DNA of 10,231 nucleotides from Nitrososphaerota archaeon (lineage in GTDB: Archaea; Thermoproteota; Bathyarchaeia; Bathyarchaeales; Bathycorpusculaceae). Each line of letters starts with the position of its first letter. Within the stretch, counting starts at the first letter, position 1. The stretch covers positions 1-10,231 of the forward strand of contig JAITBW010000091.1 in assembly GCA_031283385.1 (NCBI GenBank). The letters are read 5' to 3'. The notes beneath the pieces were generated by a model, which had not been told where the DNA came from, made no database searches, and was given only the letters and a program-made list of their open reading frames with translations. A program made the position numbers and the translations under genes. Shown here piece by piece: positions 1 through 6,290 of this stretch.

Positions 1-348
1 AAAAAAAGCACCTGCAATAAATGTACAATACAATGCTATAAACCCGACATGAGGCAACAAGCCCACAAAATAATGAGTTACTCCGGACCTCGACTATTAC
101 TACATCATCCAACTTTAGCATTACATCACATATGGGACAAACATGGAAAAGCCCCAACTATAGACAAAAATCAATAACTCCACAAAAAGACCACTCTCCC
201 CTTTACACTTTAGACAGACAGAAACGTTCTAACCCAAGTTTAACGCTCCAAATTGCTAAAGACACATTTAGCTCGAAAATAATGGCTGCTATATGAAGTG
301 GTCAAATGAAAAGTTGGGGCAATGTTTTTAGATACTTTTTTAGTTTGC
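1..348. other. Left-edge region without a convincing gene
   Basis: No ORF here looks like a protein of known type, and I find no tRNA T-arm signature or repeat array. Two short reading frames touch the left edge. A plus-strand frame is open from position 1 to a TAA at 172-174. A minus-strand frame could start with GTG at 66-64 and encodes a hydrophobic stretch (FIALYCTFIAGAF), so it could be the N-terminus of a membrane protein transcribed leftward, but no well-spaced ribosome binding site or TATA box supports it. A small inverted repeat (TTTTAG, 4-nt spacer, CTAAAA; 338-353) lies just before the valS promoter. Most of this stretch is probably intergenic. Confidence 0.5.
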
Positions 349-349
349 T

Positions 350-363
350 AAAATACTATTATA
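350..363 (+). promoter_or_regulatory. Archaeal TATA-box promoter of valS
   Basis: The AT-rich block AAATACTATTATAA matches, for its first ten AATACTATTA bases, the element seen before pyk and the coiled-coil gene. Using the element-to-start distance of those two genes (16 nt after the 12-base element), transcription would begin near 380. That is downstream of the TTG at 376 and 5 nt before the ATG at 385, which favours the ATG as start and a nearly leaderless mRNA. This is inferred from geometry only. Confidence 0.55.
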
Positions 364-384
364 ATTTACATTGGATTGATATTC

Positions 385-2847
385 ATGCAGCCTATGCCTA
401 AAGATTATAACTTTGCCGAGATTGAGCAGAAATGGCAGAGTAAATGGGAAGAGATGAAACTTTACCACTATGATTGGAATGATCAAACACGTGAACCGTT
501 TAGTCTTGATACTCCTCCACCTTATCCATCTGGTGAGCTTCACATGGGTAATGTCCTTAACTGGACTTATTTTGATATTGTAGCTAGATTTAAGCGTATG
601 CAGGGCTATAACGTGCTTTTTCCACAGGGTTGGGATTGCCACGGATTAGGCATAGAAATACAAGTTGAAAAATCAAACAACATCCGTAAACGCGACATAC
701 CCCCTGACCAATTTCGCAGTATGTGCATGGCACTTGTTGAAAAATACATATCCATGATGAAAGAGGGCATACTCAAACTTGGCAGCAGCATAGATTGGAC
801 CACTGAATACCGCACCATGGACCCAAACTATTGGCGCTGCACACAACTTAGCTTTATCCAACTCTACCAAAAAGGCTACATGTACCAAGGCACACACCCC
901 GTTAACTGGTGCCCACGAGACGAAACAGCTATCGCAGACGCAGAAGTAGACCACATAAAAAAAGAAGGCATACTACATTACATAAAATTCCCCATATCCA
1001 ATTCAGATGAACACCTCCTAATTGCAACATCACGCCCTGAATTCATCCCCGCATGCGTAGCCATTAAAGTTAATCCTAAAGACGAAAGATATGGTAAATA
1101 TGTCAATAAAAAAGCTACAGTACCTCTCATAAATAGACAAGTTCCCATAATCGCAGACGAAGCTGTTGATATGACCTTCGGCACTGGAGCTGTACAAATT
1201 TGTACATACGGAGATAAAGACGATGTTAAAACAGTTATAAAACACAAACTCCCCGTAATTCGCCTTATCAACGAAAACGGCAAAATAACTGAAGCAGGCG
1301 GCAAATATGCCAATTTATATCTAAACCAGACACGCACAGCTATAGTCACTGATCTAACTGAAGCTAACATGCTTGAAAAAACCGAAAAAATCCAACAAGA
1401 AGTCGGCGTTTGCGACCGCTGCAAAACACATGTTGAAATTCTCGAACGCAAACAATGGTTTATGAAAACCATGGATTTATCCGAAACTGTTGAAAAAAAC
1501 GCTAACGAAATTCCATGGTATCCCGACTACATGAAAAACCGACTAATCGATTGGACAAAAAGCCTCGATTGGGACTGGGTTATCAGCCGTCAACGGCTAT
1601 TTGCTACACCTATACCTGTTTGGTACTGTAAAACCTGCGGCGAAATTATTGTTGCAAAGCCTGACTGGGTTCCAATTGATCCAAAACTGGAAAGCCCAAA
1701 AATATCTGCCTGCCCAAAATGTGGCGGTAAAGACTTTAACGGTGAACAAGACGTTATGGATACTTGGATGGATAGCTCAATTACCTGTGCTGTTCACGCT
1801 GGCTGGCCAGATAGACCTGACTGGAAACGTTTGTTCCCTGCAAGTATGCATCCCTCTGGAACTGACATCATTCGCACATGGGCATACTATCTTATGGTAC
1901 GTCACCTCGCACTGTTTGATGAACGCCCTTTCAATAGCGTACTAATCAACGGCATGGTTCTTGGAGCGGACGGTCGCAAAATGAGCAAATCTCTCAAAAA
2001 CTATGCTGCCGCTCCTGAAACACTTGCCAAAAACGGTGCTGACGCCGTAAGACAATGGGCTGCGGGTGGAGGTGCTACTGGTTCAGATATTCCTTATCGT
2101 GTGCAAGATGTTGAATATGGTAAACGGTTCTTAAACAAACTTTGGAATGCCTCTGGTTTTGCAAACAAACTACTCGAGGATTATATACCTCAATCTGTTG
2201 AAAATATCAAGTTGCAATTGCTGGATGAATGGATACTTAGTAAAGCTGAGAGTTTAACTAAAAAAGTTACCGAGTCATTTGAAAAATGCCAATTTAACAT
2301 AGCTGTTGAGGATATACGTAATTTCACTTGGCATGTTTTTTGTGATTACTATTTAGAAGCTATAAAAGATCGTCTGTATCGACCTGAAGTTCACGGAAAA
2401 GAAAGCCGATTAGCTGCACAATACACCCTATATGAAATCCTCTACCGCTTACTGCAACTATTTGCGCCAGTTGCCCCTCATATAACAGAAGAAATTTATC
2501 AGTACATGTATCTTGACAATAAAGGCTACAATAGTATACAGGTTTCAAAATGGTCCACATTCAACTCGACACTTGTAAATGAAGCTGTAGAAAAACAGGG
2601 TGACTTAATTATAGCAATTTTGGGAGAAATACGCAATGATAAAGCACAAAAAAAGATGCCGCTTAATGCGCCCATAAAAAGTGTGACAGTTTATGTAGAA
2701 AACACAGAAACTGCCCAAATAATCCAAAAAGGCGCAACAGATATTACGTCAACATTAAAAATTGAAAACTTTAAAATCTCACTTGACAAACCTGTTCAAG
2801 GTAGACAAGTTCCTTCAGTTGAAGTATACATTCAAGCAGAATACTAA
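385..2847 (+). CDS. valS: Valine--tRNA ligase, archaeal type
   Basis: A class Ia aminoacyl-tRNA synthetase that charges tRNA-Val in the cytoplasm; 820 residues from ATG 385. Visible in order are the HIGH-region motif as HMGN (residues 53-56) followed by GWDCHGLG, the CP1 editing domain (ATSRPEF near 214-220; GTGAVQICTYGDKDDV near 266-281), three CxxC pairs likely to bind zinc (343/346, 415/418, 443/446), KMSKS (532-536), and an anticodon-binding helical domain from about 612. The bacterial C-terminal coiled-coil arm is absent, and the editing motif is of the archaeal ICTYGDK kind rather than TPAHDPND. A TTG at 376 would add three residues, and ATG 394 is also possible; promoter geometry favours 385. 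The gene probably heads an operon with the downstream dehydrogenase gene. Oddities are N for H in the last HIGH position, GLG where GLP is usual, and a sharp shift to C-ending codons in the middle of the gene. Identity is secure. Confidence 0.96.
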   Translation: MQPMPKDYNFAEIEQKWQSKWEEMKLYHYDWNDQTREPFSLDTPPPYPSGELHMGNVLNWTYFDIVARFKRMQGYNVLFPQGWDCHGLGIEIQVEKSNNIRKRDIPPDQFRSMCMALVEKYISMMKEGILKLGSSIDWTTEYRTMDPNYWRCTQLSFIQLYQKGYMYQGTHPVNWCPRDETAIADAEVDHIKKEGILHYIKFPISNSDEHLLIATSRPEFIPACVAIKVNPKDERYGKYVNKKATVPLINRQVPIIADEAVDMTFGTGAVQICTYGDKDDVKTVIKHKLPVIRLINENGKITEAGGKYANLYLNQTRTAIVTDLTEANMLEKTEKIQQEVGVCDRCKTHVEILERKQWFMKTMDLSETVEKNANEIPWYPDYMKNRLIDWTKSLDWDWVISRQRLFATPIPVWYCKTCGEIIVAKPDWVPIDPKLESPKISACPKCGGKDFNGEQDVMDTWMDSSITCAVHAGWPDRPDWKRLFPASMHPSGTDIIRTWAYYLMVRHLALFDERPFNSVLINGMVLGADGRKMSKSLKNYAAAPETLAKNGADAVRQWAAGGGATGSDIPYRVQDVEYGKRFLNKLWNASGFANKLLEDYIPQSVENIKLQLLDEWILSKAESLTKKVTESFEKCQFNIAVEDIRNFTWHVFCDYYLEAIKDRLYRPEVHGKESRLAAQYTLYEILYRLLQLFAPVAPHITEEIYQYMYLDNKGYNSIQVSKWSTFNSTLVNEAVEKQGDLIIAILGEIRNDKAQKKMPLNAPIKSVTVYVENTETAQIIQKGATDITSTLKIENFKISLDKPVQGRQVPSVEVYIQAEY

Positions 2848-2858
2848 GGTGAAAAAAT

Positions 2859-3602
2859 TTGGCTAAACCCAAACGTGTAGGATTAATTGGTGCTGGCGCA
2901 ATTGGAACAGTACTTGCTGAAGCATTTCAACGTAACCTCCTAACCTGTGACGAATTAGTTATCTATGACGTCGATCTACAGCGTGCCCAAAACTTGAAAA
3001 ACAGTCTCCAGTTTCCGACAAAAATAGTCAACAACATAGACGCGTTAATTGCTCAAAAACCCAAAGTTATTGTAGAGGCAGCATCACAGCAGGCTATTAC
3101 TGAGTATTTTAACAAACTCTTAGATGCAGACATAGACATCATAGTTATGAGCACAGGCGCATTGCTTAAACTTGGTACTGGCAGTTCGCGTGTACACTTT
3201 CCACCTGGAGCGATAGGTGGTTTAGACGCGCTTTCTAGTGCAACGTTTGCAGGAATAAACGAGATAACTCTAACTACACATAAACCTCCAAAGGCTTTTG
3301 GCAAAGACAACACAGAGGAACTTGTAATATACGAAGGATACGCCGCAGAGGCTGCTCAACGGTTCCCAAGGGAGATGAATGTTGCTGCAACTTTAGCTTT
3401 AACAGTTAAACCAGTTAAAGTTAAAGTGCAAGTAGTTTCTGACCCAAAAGTTACACGAAATACACATGTGATTAATATAAAATGGCACTACGGCGAAATG
3501 ACTATGCAGTTCGCAAATGATCCTCATCCTGATAATCCACATACTAGCGCATTAGCCGCTTGGTCAGCAATCAGACTGCTTAAAACTCTGCTTGACGCGT
3601 AA
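2859..3602 (+). CDS. nadX: L-aspartate dehydrogenase (NadX family)
   Basis: A cytoplasmic oxidoreductase of 247 residues. The family oxidises L-aspartate with NAD(P)+ to iminoaspartate, which quinolinate synthase (NadA) uses for NAD synthesis; no nadA is in view. The N-terminal Rossmann fold has GAGAIG (11-16), then EAASQQA (73-79), STGALL (98-103), GAIGGLDAL (117-125), the probable catalytic His203 in NTHVI, and the C-terminal signature NPHTSALAAWSAIRLL (226-241). The start is TTG, preceded by GGTGA (2848-2852) at 6-nt spacing immediately after the valS stop, so translation is probably coupled to valS and no separate promoter is needed. The segment between STGA and GAIGG is about ten residues shorter than I recall for the Archaeoglobus enzyme, and the usual PSGAIGG reads PPGAIGG. 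Family assignment is firm; full catalytic activity is inferred. Confidence 0.92.
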   Translation: MAKPKRVGLIGAGAIGTVLAEAFQRNLLTCDELVIYDVDLQRAQNLKNSLQFPTKIVNNIDALIAQKPKVIVEAASQQAITEYFNKLLDADIDIIVMSTGALLKLGTGSSRVHFPPGAIGGLDALSSATFAGINEITLTTHKPPKAFGKDNTEELVIYEGYAAEAAQRFPREMNVAATLALTVKPVKVKVQVVSDPKVTRNTHVINIKWHYGEMTMQFANDPHPDNPHTSALAAWSAIRLLKTLLDA

Positions 3603-3621
3603 CTGCCCCTGTTTTCAAGCT

Positions 3622-4482
3622 TTATGATGATGCAGGTGGCTTACTTATTTTTCTTTGGAGAAAATTGTTAATTGCATCGCTTAAAGCTTCACATGCAAAC
3701 CATCTTTCTTCCAATGAGCTATCGTCATCCATTTCTTTAGTGCATTTTTGAAAAGCTTTTACTTCTCCAAGTAACGGGATACATCTGTTTTCATATTCTT
3801 CTCTGAGTTGTTTTTGTTTTTCTTTAAAGTCTAACACGGTTACTTCCAGTTCTTGCTGTTTATCACTGTAGCGTTGCATAGTTAGAGCTTCTCTTTTTTC
3901 TCGTTCTTTCTTAGTTACGCCTCTAAAAAAGCCTGTTTTTATTTTAATAATTTGTTCCTGTTCTTCCTTTAGAGTTTCTAACTCTTTGTTTAGTCTTTTT
4001 ACTGTAACAATTTTTTTGTTCTTAAGTATGAGTGCTTTGGCTACGTATTCCTTCTTGGTTTGTTGAAGACGGTTTTTAGCGTCTGATACATTGTTTATTT
4101 GTATTTCAAGACTGTTTTCTTGTTGACGACGATTATCTAGTTGAAGTTTAATTTCTGTAACTATTTGATTACGCTCTTTTGTAAACTGTTCATCAATATT
4201 CACATCTGGTTGAGCTTCAAATTCATCTAAAACTGCTTCTACATTTAATAACCAACGATCAAAATGTTCACAAAATGGAGACGAACCGAATTTTTGATTA
4301 CCTAAAGTATGCAAACGTTTAAGGGTTATCTCAAAAAGTTGTTGTAAAGATACAGTTTTTTCTTCCCAAACTTGTTTATTGCCATATTTACTTAAACGTT
4401 TGTTAGGATGCTTCTTTTTTTGAAAATCTTTAGTTTTCCAACTTACTTTTTTAGATGATCGCGTTCGAGGACGGTACACCAT
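3622..4482 (-). CDS. Coiled-coil protein of unknown function
   Basis: I do not recognise a named family. The 286-residue product has a strongly basic, Lys/Arg-rich tail (1-40), a block rich in hydrophobic and aromatic residues (about 44-90, including SPFCEHFDRWL) that looks like a folded domain, a long charged region rich in E, K, Q and R with heptad character (about 100-240) consistent with coiled coil, and a short acidic-to-helical end (DDDSSLEERWFACEALSDAI) before a polar tail. There is no signal peptide, membrane segment or enzyme motif. ATG 4482 is chosen because a TATA-like box is centred 27 nt upstream, which fits a leaderless mRNA; a GTG at 4500 would lie only about 10 nt from that box. 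The gene converges on nadX (19-nt gap) and is divergent from pyk. The basic tail could suggest nucleic-acid or ribosome contact, or a structural scaffold; this is speculation. Confidence 0.8.
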   Translation of the reverse strand: MVYRPRTRSSKKVSWKTKDFQKKKHPNKRLSKYGNKQVWEEKTVSLQQLFEITLKRLHTLGNQKFGSSPFCEHFDRWLLNVEAVLDEFEAQPDVNIDEQFTKERNQIVTEIKLQLDNRRQQENSLEIQINNVSDAKNRLQQTKKEYVAKALILKNKKIVTVKRLNKELETLKEEQEQIIKIKTGFFRGVTKKEREKREALTMQRYSDKQQELEVTVLDFKEKQKQLREEYENRCIPLLGEVKAFQKCTKEMDDDSSLEERWFACEALSDAINNFLQRKISKPPASS

Positions 4483-4498
4483 AGATAAAACATATGCC

Positions 4499-4513
4499 AC
4501 TAATAGTATTTAA
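4499..4513 (-). promoter_or_regulatory. TATA-box promoter of the coiled-coil gene
   Basis: Read on the minus strand, this is TTAAATACTATTAGT. The TTAAATAC part is centred about 27 nt before ATG 4482, the normal archaeal distance from TATA box to transcription start, so the mRNA is probably leaderless. The AATACTATTAGT portion is repeated exactly in front of pyk. Confidence 0.6.
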
Positions 4514-4613
4514 TTATGCCCAAAAAGTAAAACATTTTTTAAAATAACGCGCTCTATATAGATACTTTAGCAAACGAATATTTGTGTCGTCATACTTTAA
4601 TTCCATAGTTCCA

Positions 4614-4627
4614 TTAATACTATTAGT
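4614..4627 (+). promoter_or_regulatory. Proximal promoter of pyk
   Basis: TTAATACTATTAGT contains a TATA-like TTAATAC centred about 27 nt before ATG 4644 and shares 12 bases and start spacing with the coiled-coil gene promoter. A second, stronger-looking TATA sequence, TCTATATAG (4553-4561), lies further upstream and would start transcription near 4584. pyk may therefore have two promoters, one leaderless and one with a 60-nt leader. Confidence 0.5.
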
Positions 4628-4630
4628 AGT

Positions 4631-4637
4631 AGGAAGG
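4631..4637 (+). promoter_or_regulatory. Ribosome binding site that sets the pyk start
   Basis: AGGAAGG sits 6 nt before ATG 4644. It supports this start over the in-frame GTG at 4584, which would prepend 20 mostly hydrophobic residues that pyruvate kinases lack. The site would function only on transcripts from the upstream TATA box. Confidence 0.6.
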
Positions 4638-4643
4638 GTGCTT

Positions 4644-6035
4644 ATGAAGAAGACAAAGATAATCGCTACAATTGGTCCAGCTAGTTGCAATAAGGCTACC
4701 ATTAAAAAAATGGTTCACGCAGGAATGAATGGTGCAAGAATTAACACTGCATATGGCGATACTGAACAGTACCAAAATGCCATTGAAACAGTGCGCAAAG
4801 TTGCCGAGATTCCCATAATTATTGACCTAAAGGGTCCAGAAATCAGGCTTAAAACTATACAAAAAAGAGAACTGCACAAAGGCGAAATAATAGAAGTCGG
4901 TTTTAACAGTGAAGATGAAATAAGTTTTAATCATGACTTCTATGACACTGTAAATGTAGGTGATGTTCTTCTTATTGATAATGGAAAAATCCGAACAATT
5001 ATTACTGAAAAAACCGATGAAAAACTATGGTTACTTGTAATAACTAGCGGCACAATTACCGACGGAAAAGGCGTTAACCTTCCAAATAAACGTCTTACAG
5101 TTTCCACCCTTACTGATTATGATTTAGAAATAATCAATTTTGCTAAAAAATTCGATGTAGAATACATTGCACTTTCTTTTACCCGAAACGTATGTGACGT
5201 TGAAGACCTCGCCAATATTTACGATGGAGGCATTATTGCAAAAATAGAAAACTTCGAAGGCGTCCAAAACGTTAACGCCATTTTAGAGGTAGCACACGGC
5301 ATAATGGTCGCACGAGGTGATTTAGGCGTTGAGATCGAACCGGAAAAAGTACCTCTAGTCCAAAAATCTATAATTAAACGCTGTAACCAACGTGGAAAAC
5401 TAGTTGTAACGGCTACTGAAATGTTAGAATCTATGGTGCATAATCCTCAGCCTACACGGGCAGAGGTGAGTGATGTTGCTAATGCTATTTTGGACGGTTC
5501 AGATACTATTATGCTCTCAGGCGAGACAGCTATTGGTCAGTATCCCGTGGAAGCAGTGGAAATGATGAGTCGTATTGCAAATGAAACTGAAACTGCTACA
5601 AGAAGCAATGTTGAAGACACCTGCTTTGTTAACCTTTCTGATACAGTTAGCCGGGCGATTCAAAGGATATGTCAGAGTATGCCTCTTGATAAAGTTATAA
5701 CTTTAACAAAAACTGGTTATACTGCCAGAATGATTGCCCGATTCAAAATTTCTCAACCTATAATTGCTGTAACCCCTGATGTTAAAGTGAAAAAGCAGTT
5801 AGAGTTAACCTTCGGTGTTCAACCCGTTTTCATTGATTACTTGGCAGAAAATGACGCGATTTCTTTTGTTGCAAATAAATTGTTTTCTTCACATTTACTC
5901 TTTGATAAGGAAACAGTGCTATTTACAGCAGGTGAACGTACTGCAATGCGGCATGCAAGTAACTCTATTGAAATTCACAAGATAGAGGAACTTCGGAAAT
6001 TCTTAAAACAACAACCATCTCCCTCTTTTGCATAA
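4644..6035 (+). CDS. pyk: Pyruvate kinase
   Basis: Transfers phosphate from phosphoenolpyruvate to ADP, giving pyruvate and ATP, in the last step of glycolysis. The 463-residue length is normal. The barrel domain starts at once with KTKIIATIGPAS (3-14). Catalytic Arg32 and metal-site Asn34 are in GARINTAYGD, DLKGPEIR spans 61-68, the B domain runs roughly 70-150, GKGVNLPNKRL lies at 141-151, Lys200 and Glu202 are in IAKIEN, ARGDLG is at 223-228, and TATEMLESM at 256-264. The C-terminal regulatory-type domain (about 330-455) includes TKTGYTARMIARF. The K+-site signature is mixed: RLNFSHG of the family reads RINTAYG, so the usual Ser is Ala36, and DTKGPE reads DLKGPE with the Glu kept. ATG 4644 matches the family N-terminus and has a ribosome binding site. 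The gene stands alone between a divergent promoter region and a terminator. Confidence 0.96.
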   Translation: MKKTKIIATIGPASCNKATIKKMVHAGMNGARINTAYGDTEQYQNAIETVRKVAEIPIIIDLKGPEIRLKTIQKRELHKGEIIEVGFNSEDEISFNHDFYDTVNVGDVLLIDNGKIRTIITEKTDEKLWLLVITSGTITDGKGVNLPNKRLTVSTLTDYDLEIINFAKKFDVEYIALSFTRNVCDVEDLANIYDGGIIAKIENFEGVQNVNAILEVAHGIMVARGDLGVEIEPEKVPLVQKSIIKRCNQRGKLVVTATEMLESMVHNPQPTRAEVSDVANAILDGSDTIMLSGETAIGQYPVEAVEMMSRIANETETATRSNVEDTCFVNLSDTVSRAIQRICQSMPLDKVITLTKTGYTARMIARFKISQPIIAVTPDVKVKKQLELTFGVQPVFIDYLAENDAISFVANKLFSSHLLFDKETVLFTAGERTAMRHASNSIEIHKIEELRKFLKQQPSPSFA

Positions 6036-6061
6036 AAAAGGGCTGCTTTTTCATGATTGTT
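6035..6061 (+). terminator. Likely terminator after pyk
   Basis: AAAAAG, a 5-nt GGCTG loop and CTTTTT (6035-6051) overlap the end of the stop codon and give a short stem ending in a T5 run, followed by T-rich sequence. This fits archaeal T-tract termination. Confidence 0.5.
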
Positions 6062-6290
6062 TCTATAAATTGGATATGTTGTGTCTGTTTATGTTTAGAT
6101 GTTTGCTAGTTTTATTTGTATGATTCAAATTTAGTACTTTCACGGTTCATTACTGTTTAGATTTTACAAATCTTTTTATATTTCTGACCTGAAATATTGG
6201 CAGTGTCACATTAACTCATGTATAACCGTAAAAGCTCCTGAGCTTCTAAACATGTAACATGAACGAATCTGTGGCAGGAGAAAAACTAGT
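6062..6290 (+). promoter_or_regulatory. Promoter and 5' leader of the helicase gene
   Basis: This gene-free gap contains AGATTTTACAAATCT (6159-6173, 6-bp arms) running into TTTTTATATTT (6173-6183), the best TATA candidate, which would start transcription near 6205 and give a leader of about 85 nt. Inside that leader AAGCTC-CT-GAGCTT (6232-6245) can form a small hairpin, and AGGAG (6276-6280) precedes the TTG start by 10 nt. A weaker alternative TATA, TATAAC near 6221, would shorten the leader. A structured leader would suit regulation of an RNA helicase, but that is inference. Confidence 0.45.

Larger units (their letters stand above)
4499..4627. repeat. 12-bp inverted repeat framing the divergent promoter region
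   Basis: ACTAATAGTATT (4499-4510) and its exact reverse complement AATACTATTAGT (4616-4627) flank the intergenic space between the coiled-coil gene and pyk, 105 bp apart. Each arm is followed, in the direction of its own gene, by exactly 16 nt and then ATG (4482 minus, 4644 plus). The arms therefore look like two copies of one promoter or operator element rather than a hairpin. Confidence 0.7.

Noticed and set aside
1..66. Minus-strand frame from GTG 66 running off the left edge, with hydrophobic residues.
   Set aside because: Only 22 codons are visible, the nearest GGAG is about 14 nt from the GTG, and no TATA box is well placed. A membrane-protein N-terminus is possible but not supportable.
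1..174. Plus-strand frame open from the left edge to a TAA at 172-174.
   Set aside because: The 57-codon translation shows no motif or protein-like pattern, and an open run of this length is expected by chance across six frames.
978..1472. Long minus-strand frame inside valS.
   Set aside because: It lies entirely antisense to conserved ValS coding sequence, and C-ending codons on the plus strand keep the opposite strand free of stops.
2848..3602. The dehydrogenase considered as homoserine dehydrogenase or another Rossmann oxidoreductase.
   Set aside because: EAASQQA, STGALL, GAIGGLDAL and the NTH/NPHTS signatures are specific to the NadX family.
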